Of a DNA stretch of 64,000 nt, positions 41,376 through 51,900 are shown piece after piece (the first letter of the stretch is position 1; every line of letters starts with the position of its first letter). The notes under the pieces are model-generated. The model did not search any database. It was not told the DNA's origin and saw only the letters and a program-made list of their open reading frames with translations. The translations under genes and the position numbers were made by a program. The DNA is from Solirubrobacterales bacterium. Lineage in GTDB: Bacteria > Actinomycetota > Thermoleophilia > Solirubrobacterales > 70-9. The stretch spans positions 1 through 64,000 of the forward strand of contig JAMLGI010000008.1 in the NCBI GenBank assembly GCA_023958085.1, given 5' to 3'.

Positions 41376-42138
41376 ATCCACCCGGATCGCGACGGCCGGC
41401 GTGGTTCTGCTGCTGTCCCTCGCACCCGGCATTTCGGCCTGCGGAAGCTCCGGCGATTCCGAAGCCGGTGACCTGAAAGTGTTCGCCGCCGCCTCGTTGA
41501 CCGAGGCCTTCACCGAACTCGGGCAGGTCTATGAACGGGAGCACGACGGAGCCGGGGTGACTTTCAGCTTCGCGTCCAGCTCCGATCTGGCCGGCCAGAT
41601 CAACGCGGGAGCACCGGCCGATGTGTTCGCTTCGGCGGATGAACCGAACATGGAGAAGGTGGTCGATACCGGGTCGAACCTCGACCGGCCGGTGAACTTC
41701 GCCGGCAACGTGTTGGAGATCGCAGTTCCGAAAGGCAATCCCGGCAAGGTTGAGCTTCTGGACGATCTCGCCAAAGGGAACCTGAAGGTCGCTCTCTGCG
41801 CCCCCGAGGTCCCCTGTGGAAACGCCGCGAAAGAGCTGCTTGATCTGGTCGGCGTGAAGGCCTCGGTCGACTCGTACGAGCCGGATGTGAAGGCGGTCCT
41901 GACCAAGGTCGAACTCGGCGAGGTCGATGCCGGGCTGGTCTACCACTCCGACGTACTGGCCGCCGGAGAGAAGATCGACTCGATCCGGATCCCGCAGACG
42001 GACCGGGTGGTGAACACCTACCCGATCGTGGTCGTCAAGGGCGGAGAGAACCCGGAGGGTGGGCAGGACTTCATCGACCTGGTAGTCAGCGATCAGGGTC
42101 AAAAGGAACTCGCGAAGTGGGGATTCCGCTCCCCCTGA
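41365..42138 (+). CDS. modA: Molybdate-binding lipoprotein of the ABC importer
   Basis: A 257-residue solute-binding lipoprotein. The signal ends in the lipobox ISAC. LKVFAAASLTEAFTELG and FSFASSSDLAGQINAGAPADVFASAD give the serine-rich oxyanion pocket of ModA, and LVYHSDVLAAG is the late conserved segment. It captures molybdate outside the membrane and hands it to ModB. Tungstate cannot be ruled out. The gene overlaps the TOBE regulator gene and precedes modB by 16 bases. Confidence 0.93.
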   Translation: MSGRSTRIATAGVVLLLSLAPGISACGSSGDSEAGDLKVFAAASLTEAFTELGQVYEREHDGAGVTFSFASSSDLAGQINAGAPADVFASADEPNMEKVVDTGSNLDRPVNFAGNVLEIAVPKGNPGKVELLDDLAKGNLKVALCAPEVPCGNAAKELLDLVGVKASVDSYEPDVKAVLTKVELGEVDAGLVYHSDVLAAGEKIDSIRIPQTDRVVNTYPIVVVKGGENPEGGQDFIDLVVSDQGQKELAKWGFRSP

Positions 42139-42154
42139 AGAAGACCCGGCGGCG

Positions 42155-42991
42155 ATGAGCGACGGTCCCGGGGATCCCGTTCCGTTGGTGCGCCCGATCC
42201 CACCGCCTCGGGCGCTCCTGCCGCTCGGGGCGGTCGCGGTCCTGTTCCTGACCCTGCCGCTCCTGGCCTTGCTGCTCCGGGTCCCCTGGCGTTCACTGCC
42301 GGAGATCATCTCCCGGCCCGACACGCTCGAGGCGCTGCTGCTCTCGCTCGGCTCGGCCGGCGTTGCCACCGTGATCTGCCTGGTGCTCGGGGTGCCGCTC
42401 GCCTGGTGGCTGGTCTGGCTTTCGCGACGGCCCCATGACCTTGCCTACCGGATCGTGCGGGCGCTGGTGCTGGTGCCGCTGGTGCTGCCGCCGGTGGTCG
42501 GCGGGGTCGCCCTGCTGCTGTTGCTCGGCCGTCGCGGGGTGCTGGGCGGACCGGTTTACGAGCTCACCGGCTTCTCGATTCCCTTTACCGCCGCCGCCGT
42601 GGTGGTCGCGCAGACCTTCGTCGCGCTGCCCTTCCTGGTGCTCTCGGTCGAGGGGAGCCTGAGGACGGTTGGTCCCCGGCTGGAGGAAGCGGCGATGACT
42701 CTCGGGGCCACCCAGTGGCGGATCTTCACCTGGGTAACCCTGCCGATCGTACGGCCGGCGGTGGTCGCCGGAGCGGTGCTCAGCTTCGCCCGGGCTCTCG
42801 GGGAGTTCGGGGCGACGATCACCCTCGCCGGGAACATGCCGGGCGTGACCCGCACCATGCCCACCGCCACCTATCTCACGATCCAGACCGATCCGGACGC
42901 GGCGATCACCCTGGCGCTGCTCCTGCTCGCCGTTTCCCTGGTAGTCCTGATCGGTCTGCGGGGTCGCTGGTCCGGCGGGGCGACGCTGTGA
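42155..42991 (+). CDS. modB: Molybdate ABC transporter permease
   Basis: A 278-residue permease with six predicted membrane helices. The cytoplasmic coupling loop EEAAMTLGATQWRIFTWVTLPIVRPAVVAGA matches the EAA motif of importers, and ARALGEFGATITLAGNMPG is typical of ModB. It moves molybdate across the membrane using ModC ATP hydrolysis. It ends in a 4-base GTGA overlap with modC. Confidence 0.94.
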   Translation: MSDGPGDPVPLVRPIPPPRALLPLGAVAVLFLTLPLLALLLRVPWRSLPEIISRPDTLEALLLSLGSAGVATVICLVLGVPLAWWLVWLSRRPHDLAYRIVRALVLVPLVLPPVVGGVALLLLLGRRGVLGGPVYELTGFSIPFTAAAVVVAQTFVALPFLVLSVEGSLRTVGPRLEEAAMTLGATQWRIFTWVTLPIVRPAVVAGAVLSFARALGEFGATITLAGNMPGVTRTMPTATYLTIQTDPDAAITLALLLLAVSLVVLIGLRGRWSGGATL

Positions 42992-44202
42992 ACGACGGTC
43001 AGGTTTTGGCCCGGCCTCATTCTCCCGGCCTGAGCATTGAGGCCACCCTGGCCCGCGGTGGCTTCCGGGCGGAGGTGGTTCTGGATCTGCCCGGTGGGGG
43101 TGCGCTGGCGCTCCTGGGTCCGAACGGGGCCGGCAAGTCAACTGTGCTGAGGGCAGTCGCGGGGCTGGATCCGATAGTTGCCGGAACGATCCGGATCGGC
43201 GGGAGGACGGTCGCCGACCCGGATCGCGGGATCGGCATCTCGGCCGGAAAGCGCGGGGTCGGCTACGTATTCCAGGACTACCGGCTCTTTCCTCACCTCG
43301 ACGTCCTCGACAACGTGGCGTTCGGCATCCGGGCCACAGGTGCCAGCCGAAAGGCATCGCGGCGGCGGGCCGGAGAGGTGCTGGAGAGGGCCGGCCTCGA
43401 GCGCTTCTCATCAGCGCAGCCCGGGGACCTCTCCGGCGGTGAGTCCCAGCAGGTGGCGGTGGCCCGGGCGCTGGCATCCGGGCCCCATCTGCTCCTGCTG
43501 GACGAGCCACTGGCGGCTCTCGATGTCGAGAATCGGGCCGACATGCGGGAGCATCTCAAACGGGTGATCGCGAACTTCGATGCCACCGTGCTGCTTGTGA
43601 CCCACGATCCGGGAGATGCCCTGGCGGTCACCGACCGGATCGCGATCATCGAAGCTGGCCGGGTGGTTCAGCGGGGCACCGGCCGGGAGCTTTCCGCCGC
43701 GCCGGCCACCGCCTGGGTCGCGCGACTGGTCGGTCGTACCGGGATCTCCGGGGAGGTGCCGGCAGGGGCCGTAGTCGAACCGGGAGGAGTGGTCGTCTTC
43801 CGTACCGCGGCCGGACCGATGCGAGGCCGGGCGGTCGGCCTGCTGCCGGGGGACCCGTTCCCACCCGGCCCGGTGTTCGCCTCCTTCAATCCGGCCGCGG
43901 TCCGGATCGGGGATCCGGGCACGCCCGGGGGCCACGCGGCATTGCCCAACTTCTGGCCGGCCGCAACGGTGAGTGTGGTCGAACCCGACCTGGGCCGCAC
44001 GATGTTCGAGCTCGATCTTGAACCCGACGCAGTCGGGTCAACCACGGTCCGGGCCGCAACCTCGCCGGAGCGGGCGAGTCAGCTCCGCCCCGGCGACCGG
44101 ATCAAGGTCGAGATCCCCCCCGACACGATCCAGATAACCCCAACCAACCAACAACCCCCAAACAAATGGGTGGGGCCAACCAGTATCCCCACGGATACCT
44201 GA
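42988..44202 (+). CDS. modC: Molybdate ABC transporter ATP-binding protein
   Basis: A 404-residue ATPase. Walker A is GPNGAGKST, the Q-loop lies in YVFQDYRLF, the signature is LSGGESQQVA, Walker B is LLLLDEPLAALD and the switch is LVTHDPGD. The last 170 residues hold two TOBE/Mop-like units (MRGRAVGLLPGDPFPPGP and ending DRIKVEIPPDTIQI). The final 13 residues, NKWVGPTSIPTDT, are encoded by a palindromic repeat copy, and the stop codon lies inside it. The start is GTG 42988. Confidence 0.93.
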   Translation: MNDGQVLARPHSPGLSIEATLARGGFRAEVVLDLPGGGALALLGPNGAGKSTVLRAVAGLDPIVAGTIRIGGRTVADPDRGIGISAGKRGVGYVFQDYRLFPHLDVLDNVAFGIRATGASRKASRRRAGEVLERAGLERFSSAQPGDLSGGESQQVAVARALASGPHLLLLDEPLAALDVENRADMREHLKRVIANFDATVLLVTHDPGDALAVTDRIAIIEAGRVVQRGTGRELSAAPATAWVARLVGRTGISGEVPAGAVVEPGGVVVFRTAAGPMRGRAVGLLPGDPFPPGPVFASFNPAAVRIGDPGTPGGHAALPNFWPAATVSVVEPDLGRTMFELDLEPDAVGSTTVRAATSPERASQLRPGDRIKVEIPPDTIQITPTNQQPPNKWVGPTSIPTDT

Positions 44203-44212
44203 GGGCCCCACC
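44169..44212. repeat. Palindromic repeat, family B, copy 1 (inside the end of modC)
   Basis: A 44-base unit with ends GGTGGGGCC and GGGCCCCACC and an inner palindrome GTATCC-CCAC-GGATAC. An identical copy lies at 44230-44273. The modC stop codon (44200-44202) falls within this copy. Confidence 0.85.
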
Positions 44213-44229
44213 CCCCGAAGAACCAACCC

Positions 44230-44273
44230 GGTGGGGCCAACCAGTATCCCCACGGATACCTGAGGGCCCCACC
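44230..44273. repeat. Palindromic repeat, family B, copy 2
   Basis: Identical to copy 1 and 17 bases away, in the same orientation. It ends 12 bases before the convergent sufD stop, so the pair could act as a two-way terminator. Confidence 0.85.
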
Positions 44274-44284
44274 GGATTTGGGGT

Positions 44285-45460
44285 TCAGAGAATTTCGGCC
44301 AGACGCTGCTCGAGCTTCTCGGCGATCTCTTCGCGGACGGTGCCGTGGCCGAGCCGTTCAACCAGTGACTCAAGGAAGCCGCCGATCACCAGGTTGCGGG
44401 CCTTCTCCTTCGGCAGGCCGCGGGAGCTCAGGTAGAAGACCTGCTCCGGATCAACCTGGGCGATCGCCGCCGCGTGGGTACAGGCGACGTCGTCGGCCGC
44501 GATCTCGAGGCCGGGAATCGCGTCGGCGTGGGCCTTGGGGGAGAGCAGCATGTTGCGGCACTCCTGGAAGGCGTCGGTCTGCTGGGCACCCTCCTCGACG
44601 TCGATCATGCCCCGCCAGACCGCGGTTGCCCGGTCGGTCAGAACCCCGCGGAAGGCGAGGTCGGAGACCGTGTTCAGGGCGGCATGCTCCTGCAGGGTGT
44701 CGTAATCGAGATGCTGGCGACCGCCACCGGCGTACCCCCCGGTGACCTTCGCGGTTGAGCCGTTGCCGATCAGCCGGGTGGTCATGCGGACCTTGCCGCT
44801 GGTGCCACCGAATCCGAGGGCGGCCCAGTCGAGGGTGCCGTCACGATCCACCTCGCCGCGCTGGGCGGAGAAAAGCCATGACTTCTCGGAAAGGTCCTGG
44901 GTGCTCACGTAGTGAAGGTTCGCGGCCGGACCGACCGCCACCTCGACCACCGTGTTGAGCAGCGAGGCGACCTCGTCGTCGGCGGAAACGTAGTTCTCCC
45001 AGACCTCGGCCTGAGCGCCTTCCTCGAGCACAACCAGGGTGCGCCAGTAGACCGCCTGCCCGGACTCGTCGAGATTCAGTTCAACCCGGATCGGATCCTT
45101 GACCACCGTGTTCCGCGGCACGTAGACCAGCACACCGTCGTGCCACTCGGCGTCGTTGCGGGCGATGAACGGATCGCGCTGGGTGACCAGCCTGCCGAGC
45201 CGGTCCTCAAGCAGCTCACCGTGCTCGGCGAGAGCCTCGGCCAGGGGCAGGACCACCGCGCCGTCCTCGCCGCCGGTCACCGAGACGTCGGCCGGGGCCG
45301 ACTCGTAGGCGTCCAGTTTCAGCTTCCTGAGGTCGGTGAACTCCCAGCCCTTGCTCTTCTTGGTCGGAAGGTCGAGGGTGGAAACGAGTTCCCGCGCCTG
45401 TTCGCGCCGCGCTTCGAGCCAGGCCGGTTCGGTCAGGGTGCTTTCCGCCAACTCAGCCAA
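44285..45460 (-). CDS. sufD: Fe-S cluster assembly protein SufD
   Basis: A 391-residue scaffold partner of SufB in the SufBC2D complex. [16 protein letters not shown] near the N-terminus, [20 protein letters not shown], then the beta-helix core and the C-terminal [29 protein letters not shown] are family features. [14 protein letters not shown] carries the conserved Cys-x-His region used at the SufB-SufD interface. It overlaps sufB by eight bases and ends next to the repeats after modC. Confidence 0.95.
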   Translation of the reverse strand: MAELAESTLTEPAWLEARREQARELVSTLDLPTKKSKGWEFTDLRKLKLDAYESAPADVSVTGGEDGAVVLPLAEALAEHGELLEDRLGRLVTQRDPFIARNDAEWHDGVLVYVPRNTVVKDPIRVELNLDESGQAVYWRTLVVLEEGAQAEVWENYVSADDEVASLLNTVVEVAVGPAANLHYVSTQDLSEKSWLFSAQRGEVDRDGTLDWAALGFGGTSGKVRMTTRLIGNGSTAKVTGGYAGGGRQHLDYDTLQEHAALNTVSDLAFRGVLTDRATAVWRGMIDVEEGAQQTDAFQECRNMLLSPKAHADAIPGLEIAADDVACTHAAAIAQVDPEQVFYLSSRGLPKEKARNLVIGGFLESLVERLGHGTVREEIAEKLEQRLAEIL

Positions 45461-46886
45461 TGCTTCCCTCCATCTGCAGCTCGATAAGTCGGTTCAGTTC
45501 GACCGCGTACTCCATCGGCAGCTCCTTGGTGATCGGCTCGATGAAGCCGTTCACGATCAGCTTCGAGGCTTCCTCTTCGGAGAGGCCGCGGCTCATCAGG
45601 TAAAAGAGAACGTCGTCACCGACCTTGGAGACGGTGGCCTCGTGACCCATGTCGGCGTCGGACTCGCCCACCTTGATCGTGGGGAAGGTGTCCGACTTGG
45701 ATTTCGCGTCCAGGAGCAGCGCGTCGCAGACCACCTTCGAACGGGTCTCGGTGGCGCCCTTGGCGATGTCCATCAGGCCACGGAAGGTGGAGTGCCCACC
45801 GTCCTTCGAGATTGATTTCGAGAACACCGTGGAGGTCGTCTTCGGGGCGTTGTGGATGATCTTGGTGCCGGCGTCGAGATGCTGGCCCTCGCCGGCAAAA
45901 GCGATCGAAAGCGACTCGCCGTGCGCGCCTTCGCCCATCAGGTAGATCGAGGGGTACTTCATGGTGACCTTCGAGCCGAGGTTGCAGTCAACCCACTCCA
46001 TGGTCGCCCGTTCCTGGGCGACGGCCCGCTTGGTGACCAGGTTGTAGACGTTGTTCGACCAGTTCTGGATCGTGGTGTAGCGAACCCTTGAGCCGGGCTT
46101 GCAGATGATCTCGACCACCGCCGAGTGGAGCGAGTCGGTCGAGTAGGTGGGGGCGGTGCAGCCCTCGATGTAGTGGACGTCCGAGTCCTCGTCGGCGATG
46201 ATCAGGGTCCGCTCGAACTGGCCCATGTTCTCGGTGTTGATCCGGAAGTAGGCCTGGAGCGGCATCTCCACCTTCACGCCGGGCGGCACGTAGACGAAGG
46301 AGCCACCGGACCAGACGGCCGAGTTGAGCGCGGCCAGCTTGTTGTCGGCGGCCGGGATCACGGTCGCCCAGTACTCCTTGACGATGTCCTCGTGCTCCTT
46401 CAGGGCGGAGTCCATGTCGAGGAAGAGGACGCCCTGCTCCTCCAGGTCCTTGCGCACCTGGTGGTAGACCATCTCGGACTCGTACTGCGCACCGACGCCG
46501 GCCAGGAACTGCTGTTCGGCCTCGGGGATTCCGAGCTTGTCGAAGGTGTCCTTGATGTCGTCGGGGACGTCATCCCAGCTGCCTTCGGGCCGCTCCGAGG
46601 CGCGCACGAAGTAGTGGATGTCGTCGTAATCAATCTGGCCGAGGTCGGCACCCCACTTCGGGTCCGGCTTGGAGTAGAAGATGTCCAGCGCGTCGAGCCG
46701 GTACTGCCGCATCCACTCGGGCTCGTTCTTGTACTCCGAGATCTGTTCGACGATCTTGCGGGAGAGTCCCTTGGGAGCCTTGTAGACGTAGCCGGTCTCG
46801 GGATCCGAGAAGCCGAACTTCTCGTCGTAGTCACCCTTGATCGACTGGACCTTTTTACGTTCGGCCAGAACTTCGGGGCTAGCCAT
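45453..46886 (-). CDS. sufB: Fe-S cluster assembly protein SufB
   Basis: A 477-residue scaffold on which the SUF pathway builds clusters with sulfur from SufS/Suf[62 protein letters not shown] and the late [24 protein letters not shown] are hallmark segments. [22 protein letters not shown] carries the conserved cysteine and glutamate region. ATG 46886 follows GGAGG, and the Rieske gene is only two bases upstream. The length is normal. Confidence 0.97.
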   Translation of the reverse strand: MASPEVLAERKKVQSIKGDYDEKFGFSDPETGYVYKAPKGLSRKIVEQISEYKNEPEWMRQYRLDALDIFYSKPDPKWGADLGQIDYDDIHYFVRASERPEGSWDDVPDDIKDTFDKLGIPEAEQQFLAGVGAQYESEMVYHQVRKDLEEQGVLFLDMDSALKEHEDIVKEYWATVIPAADNKLAALNSAVWSGGSFVYVPPGVKVEMPLQAYFRINTENMGQFERTLIIADEDSDVHYIEGCTAPTYSTDSLHSAVVEIICKPGSRVRYTTIQNWSNNVYNLVTKRAVAQERATMEWVDCNLGSKVTMKYPSIYLMGEGAHGESLSIAFAGEGQHLDAGTKIIHNAPKTTSTVFSKSISKDGGHSTFRGLMDIAKGATETRSKVVCDALLLDAKSKSDTFPTIKVGESDADMGHEATVSKVGDDVLFYLMSRGLSEEEASKLIVNGFIEPITKELPMEYAVELNRLIELQMEGSIG

Positions 46887-46888
46887 GT

Positions 46889-47221
46889 TCAGTCCTCCAC
46901 TTTCACTGTGATCGTGTCGTCGATGATCTCGACCGGAAATATCTCGACCGGCTCGAAGGCCGGCAGGTTGAGCGGCTTGCCGCTCTTCAGATCGAACACC
47001 GAGCCGTGCCGCGGACACTCGATCCTGCAGTCCTTCTGGTCCAGCTCACCTTCGCTCAGGGGGCCGTCGTCATGCGAGCAGCGGTCTTCGATCGCCAGGA
47101 TCTCGCCCTCGCAGTTGAAAACGACGATCACGTAGTCCTCGGTCTCGACGATCATCCGTTCGCCGGGGCCGAGCTTGCCGGCTGGGCACACAGGGATGTT
47201 TGTCGTTTCTTCAGTAGGCAT
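46889..47221 (-). CDS. Rieske-type [2Fe-2S] ferredoxin
   Basis: A 110-residue single-domain Rieske protein. The cluster ligands are in [14 protein letters not shown] (C-x-H) and [17 protein letters not shown] (C-x-x-H). The fold is like that of dioxygenase ferredoxins (no disulfide cysteines). Placed first in the sufB-sufD operon, it may supply electrons for cluster assembly or be an early client. Similar genes sit in suf operons of many actinobacteria. Confidence 0.92.
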   Translation of the reverse strand: MPTEETTNIPVCPAGKLGPGERMIVETEDYVIVVFNCEGEILAIEDRCSHDDGPLSEGELDQKDCRIECPRHGSVFDLKSGKPLNLPAFEPVEIFPVEIIDDTITVKVED

Positions 47222-47417
47222 GCGGGAAGGTGAGCCGCGCTGCCGGTCCGGTCCGATCGTCCCGGTCCGCCATTTGCGGACGGGGACTTGACAGTAATCC
47301 CGACTTTCGCGCTCGGATCTAGATTCTAACGATTCCAGAAAAGAAAGCTCCGTCCCGACGCCCCTCCGGGCTCTAGAGTCAGGGGTCCATGGGAATGCGT
47401 GACACCGCGGACAACCG
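47222..47417. other. Divergent promoter region of the Rieske-suf and acyltransferase genes
   Basis: About 196 bases without a gene. It contains TTGACA near 47288 on the plus strand and an AT-richer segment with TAGAAT on the minus strand about 110 bases upstream of the Rieske start, plus a short ATCTAGAT palindrome. Exact promoters cannot be fixed. Confidence 0.35.
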
Positions 47418-48086
47418 ATGAGCGCGTCGATCGCGAGAGATTCGACCGATCAGGAAGCCGAGGCCGAGGCCCACGGGTACCGTCCGGGCTGGAAGCTCTA
47501 CCAGATCCTGCGCCTGATCCTGCGGCCGCTGCGCTGGTGGGTTCGCCTCCAGGTGAAGGGACTTGAGTACCTGCCGGACCGGGGCGAGGCGCTAATCGTT
47601 TCAAACCATGACTCCTGGCTCGATCCGCTGGCGATCGCCGAGGCGATGATGTGGAAGGGGCGCCAGCTTCGTTTCCTTGCCAAGCACACCCTCTGGAAGT
47701 TCAAGCCTCTGGCGATGATTCTAGATGGGGCCGCACAGATCCCGATCCGCCGGGGCGAAGGTGACACGGCCGCGCTCGAGTCGGCGGTCGGAGCGATCGG
47801 CCGCGGGGAGATGATCGGGGTCTTTCCCGAGGGCACGCTGTCGCGCGGAACGGTCCTGCGGGCCCGTCGCGGAGTCTCCCGGCTCGCCCAGGCCTGCCCC
47901 GGGGTGCCGATCACCCTGGTCGCGGTCACCGGCGGTACCGATCTCAAGCGTTTTCCCCGGCGCCCCCGAATGACGGTCGAGTTCTTCCAGCCCGCGGGCG
48001 ATTTGCCCGACCCGGGAGCGGATCCTCAGGCTTTCGCCCAGAACCTGCTGGACCAGATCCGGGCGAAGGCCCCGCAGATCAGTTGA
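47418..48086 (+). CDS. 1-acylglycerol-3-phosphate O-acyltransferase (PlsC-like)
   Basis: A 222-residue acyltransferase. The catalytic NHxxxxD motif is VSNHDSWLDPL, the glycerophosphate-binding block is VFPEGTLSRG, and GAAQIPIRRGEG and PGVPITLVAVTGG are the other conserved blocks. It adds the second acyl chain to lysophosphatidate or a related lipid at the membrane face. It is divergent from the suf operon. The partner toxin gene lies just beyond its 3' end on the other strand. Confidence 0.92.
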   Translation: MSASIARDSTDQEAEAEAHGYRPGWKLYQILRLILRPLRWWVRLQVKGLEYLPDRGEALIVSNHDSWLDPLAIAEAMMWKGRQLRFLAKHTLWKFKPLAMILDGAAQIPIRRGEGDTAALESAVGAIGRGEMIGVFPEGTLSRGTVLRARRGVSRLAQACPGVPITLVAVTGGTDLKRFPRRPRMTVEFFQPAGDLPDPGADPQAFAQNLLDQIRAKAPQIS

Positions 48087-48089
48087 CGC

Positions 48090-48506
48090 TCAGGCCGGGT
48101 CTGCCGGCGACATGGCCGGCAGTCCAGCGGTTCCAGCTGCCTCGGCCATGCGTCGGTCGTAGGTGACGAAATACGCCAGATGCGGCGAGATCCCCAAGCC
48201 CGTTGCCATGTGAATGGCATCGAGCGAACGGATACTGGTCGGGCTGATGAACTGAGCCCTGGCCCTGATCTCGGCAGTGAGTGGAAGCAGAACGATCTCA
48301 TCCAGCAGCGAGTGAGCCTGATCCGACAGTTCGGGACTGTGTCGCCGGACGGCACGCATCAGCTCGACCTCGGCGATCTGGCTGGAGGCAGGGACGGCAC
48401 CCGTTGTCTCAAGCAGCGAGCTAACCCCACTAGAGCCGGCTTCCTGCCGGATCAGCTTGACCAGCGCGGAGGTATCGAGGTAGACGGCTGGCCCAAGCCC
48501 GGTCAA
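48090..48506 (-). CDS. PIN-domain ribonuclease toxin (VapC-like)
   Basis: A 138-residue PIN protein. VYLDTSALVKLI carries the first aspartate, SQIAEVELMRAV the glutamate, IRSLDAIHMATGL the third and YFVTYDRRMAEAA the last acidic residue, a complete VapC active site. The gene overlaps its antitoxin by four bases and ends three bases from the acyltransferase stop. It is not closely similar to the PIN toxins near 13 and 15 kb. Confidence 0.88.
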   Translation of the reverse strand: MTGLGPAVYLDTSALVKLIRQEAGSSGVSSLLETTGAVPASSQIAEVELMRAVRRHSPELSDQAHSLLDEIVLLPLTAEIRARAQFISPTSIRSLDAIHMATGLGISPHLAYFVTYDRRMAEAAGTAGLPAMSPADPA

Positions 48507-48826
48507 AGCCGCTCCTCTCGTTGTTCCTCCAGAGCGCGGGAAAGCCCGTCCGGGTCATCTGGCGAGTATGGAACAGGTGGATGCTCCGCCAGAAATTCGT
48601 GAATTCCCCCGGCTCCGGACTTGGGCCCCCTGGCCCCGGGAATCGCCAGAAGAAACTCGAGCGCCGTCTCGGGTCGGCTGCCCGTCACCTGCCCGGCCCC
48701 GATGATCGCCAGCTCCCGAACCAGCGAAGCCCTGCTCCGATGGGTCACTTCACCCGCAGCCCGGTCCAGAGCCTCCGCCAGCTCAGGATCCTCCACCACC
48801 GCAATCCTCCGATACTTACTCGGCAT
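48503..48826 (-). CDS. Antitoxin of the PIN module
   Basis: A 107-residue protein. KYRRIAVVEDPELAEALDRA is a strand followed by a helix, and the second helix is RSRASLVRELAIIGAG, consistent with a ribbon-helix-helix-like DNA-binding head. The C-terminal half (ALEFLLAIPGARGPKSGAGGIHEFLAEHPPVPYSPDDPDGL) is extended and acidic and should wrap the toxin. It lies just before the PIN gene with an ATGA overlap. It is divergent from the SauUSI-like gene, 82 bases away. Confidence 0.78.
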   Translation of the reverse strand: MPSKYRRIAVVEDPELAEALDRAAGEVTHRSRASLVRELAIIGAGQVTGSRPETALEFLLAIPGARGPKSGAGGIHEFLAEHPPVPYSPDDPDGLSRALEEQREERL

Positions 48827-48896
48827 CCATCGAGTGTAGCACCGAAGTGAGACACCAAGAAGAGACAGACGAGACCGAAACCCGACGCTCCGGGGC

Positions 48897-48902
48897 TAGG
48901 AT
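48897..48902 (+). promoter_or_regulatory. Leaderless -10 box (TAGGAT) of the SauUSI-like gene
   Basis: TAGGAT is followed by six bases (CACGCT) and the GTG at 48909. It shows that the gene probably has its own promoter between it and the divergent toxin-antitoxin pair. Confidence 0.45.
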
Positions 48903-48908
48903 CACGCT

Positions 48909-51900
48909 GTGTCTGTCGGAGGAGACGAGGGAGAGATCAAGTCTGGGCCACGGGATGAACTCGTGACCGAATCCCTGGCGCAGCGGCTCGAGAAAGTTGA
49001 TCGAGAACGGCTTGTGCTTGATCCCCTGGACCCGGAAGAGGCCCCGTTCCGGCTGGCCCAGTTCGCGAGAGACGAGGTCAGACGGGTCCTTGATCCGGAG
49101 GAAAAAGCCGGAGCGCAGGTAGAACGAGTGAATCGGGCGCTCTCCGACCTGGGTAGCGAGGGTGCTGAGATCATCCAGATGCCGCCGAGTGTTCTCGGTG
49201 GAATCAAGCCGGTTTCGACCCTCGGGCAGGTCGTGGAGCTTCCCCCGAGCCCCGCAACCCCGTTCAGTCAGAGTGATCTGTTGGTCAACGCCGAAGGTCA
49301 GCCCAACATCGGTTCGGAGCTCAAGGCAGAGCTGGCCAGCGCCGACCGAGTTGACCTAGTCTGCGCCTTCGTGATCTGGTCCGGAGTGCGGCAACTTCGC
49401 GATGCCTTGGAGGGGGTGGTCGGACGCGGTGGCGTCGTCAGGGTGATCACCACCACCTACATGGGTGCGACCGAGAAACGGGCGGTGGACGAGCTGCATG
49501 GACTCGGGGCTGAGGTGCGGATCGCACTCGACGCCCGCACCACCAAGCTCCACGCGAAGGCTTGGCTACTGGAGCGGGACTCGGGCTTGAGTACCGCATA
49601 CGTCGGCTCGTCGAACCTATCTCACACGGCCCTGTTCGACGGGTTGGAGTGGAACGTCCGCCTCTCCTCAACCGACGCTGCTCACGTCATTGACCGGATC
49701 CGGATGACCTTCGAGAGCCACTGGGAATCCGAGCATTTCGAGAGATACGACCCTGACGTGAACGGCAGCGAGTTGGAGCGAGCGCTGGCTGAACACAACC
49801 GACGTACGTTGGGGGAGAGCTCAACCATCAGCTTCGCGGGGCTCGACGTACGGCCCTACCCGCATCAGCAGAGGATGCTCGACACCCTGAAGCTGGAGCG
49901 TGAACGCCATGGGCGTCACCGGAACCTGGTGGTTGCTGCGACCGGCACCGGGAAGACTGTGGTTGCTGCGCTTGACTACAAGCAGGTGATGGCTGAACTC
50001 GGCGGCAGGCCCTCACTCCTGTTCGTCGCCCATCGCGAAGAGATCCTGAGACAGTCGCTCGCTACCTACCGGGCAGTCCTGAAGGACGGATCTTTCGGAG
50101 AGATTCACGGTGGCGGAAAGATCGAGGAGGGTGAACACGTTTTCGCCATGATTCAGTCGCTTCGGCCCAATCGGCTTGCCCAGCTCGGTTCGGATGCGTT
50201 TGATGTCGTGGTTGTAGATGAGTTTCACCACGCCGCAGCTGAGTCGTACGACCGCTTGCTGAACCACGTTGAGCCCAAAGAATTACTCGGGCTGACCGCC
50301 ACCCCGGAACGGCTTGACGGCAAGGACGTGACCACCTGGTTCGACGGCAGGATTGCTGTGGAACTTCGCCTTTGGGAAGCGATAGACCAGGGCTTTCTGG
50401 TGCCGTTCCAGTTTTTCGGCGTCGCCGACGGAGTTGATCTGAACCACATCACCTGGAGGCGCAGCGGCTACGCGCTGTCCGAACTGAGCAATCTCTACAC
50501 GGGCGACGACCTCCGGGTCGCGAAGATTCTCAAGGCACTTAACCGGATAGTGGCTGACCCGGGGCAGATGCGGGCTCTCGGCTTCTGTGTTTCGAAAGAG
50601 CATGCCCGGTACATGGCAGAGAAGTTCACGCAGGCCGGGCTGGAAAGCTGCTCCCTGACTGGCGACGACCCCCCCGAGTACCGAAGTCAGGTCCTCGATC
50701 GTCTCCAGCGTGGTGAGCTGCGTTGCGTGTTCTCGGTCGAGGTGCTTGGTGAGGGAGTTGACGTTCCCGCCGTTGACTGTCTGCTTCTGCTTCGGCCGAC
50801 CGAATCCGCCACCGTGTTTTCGCAGCAGCTCGGACGTGGCCTCAGGTGGGCTGACGGCAAGAGCCACCTGACCGTGATCGACCTGATCGGTCAACACCGC
50901 AAGGAGTTCCGCTTCGACCGGCGCCTGGCAGCGATTCTGGATCGACGCAGGGGAAGGGTCGAGGAACAGGTCGAACACGACTTCCCGTTCCTGCCGGCAG
51001 GCTGCACCGTTGACCTGGACAGAAAGAGCCGGGAAGTGGTCCTCGAGAGCTTGCGCCAGGTGGTGCGACACTCGCGCAGGGCCCAGGTCGTGGCCGATCT
51101 GAAGCAGGCCGGATCTGATCTTGCGATGCCGCTTTTTCTGGACGATTTTGGTCACCGCATCGAGGACATCTACCGTCGTGGACGCTCGTGGACTGAGCTT
51201 CGGCGGGAGGCCGGGTTCGAAGTTCCAATTGCGGCTGACAGCGATCTGGAAGCCTTGGCCCTCCGCAACCTCAGCCGCCTCACCCATGTGGACGATCCGG
51301 AACGGTCGCAGTTCTACCGCAAGCTGCTTTCGGCGGAAAAGCCACCGAGCATTTCAGGACTGGGGGATCGCCACCGGAGAATGTTGACCATGCTCTCCTG
51401 GAGTCTCGGTTCGGGCCGGTCGGGTCGTGACTCGGTCAGCCAATTCTTCGCTGATCTGTGGAGAGAGAAGGCAGTTCTCTCGGAACTCAACGACCTGCTT
51501 ACGGCGTTGGACCAGCAGGCAGGGACGATGCCGGTTGCACTCACGGATGCTTCGACGCCGCTGAACGTCCACGCCCGGTACTCGCGAGAGGAGATCGTTG
51601 CCGCCCTGCGCTTCGGGGAGGGCGTGAAGCCAAAGGTCACCCAGGGAGGGGTGCTCTGGGTCGAGCGAGCGAAGTCCGACGTCTTCTTCGTTGACCTCCA
51701 CAAGGCCGAGCGAGACTACTCGCCGACCACCATGTATCGCGACTACGCAATCAACCGCGAGCTCTTCCACTGGGAGTCCCAGTCAAGGCAGGCGCCCCAT
51801 CAAGCGACGGTGAAGCGCTACATCAACCATCGCGAGCAGGGAACCGACGTTCTGTTGTTTGTCCGTGAGCGGAAGCGAAGCGAGTTGGGGACGATGCCGT

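Noticed and set aside
44169-44273. CRISPR-like array, because of two identical spaced repeats
   Set aside because: Only two units with a 17-base gap, each a nested palindrome; no cas genes in the window.
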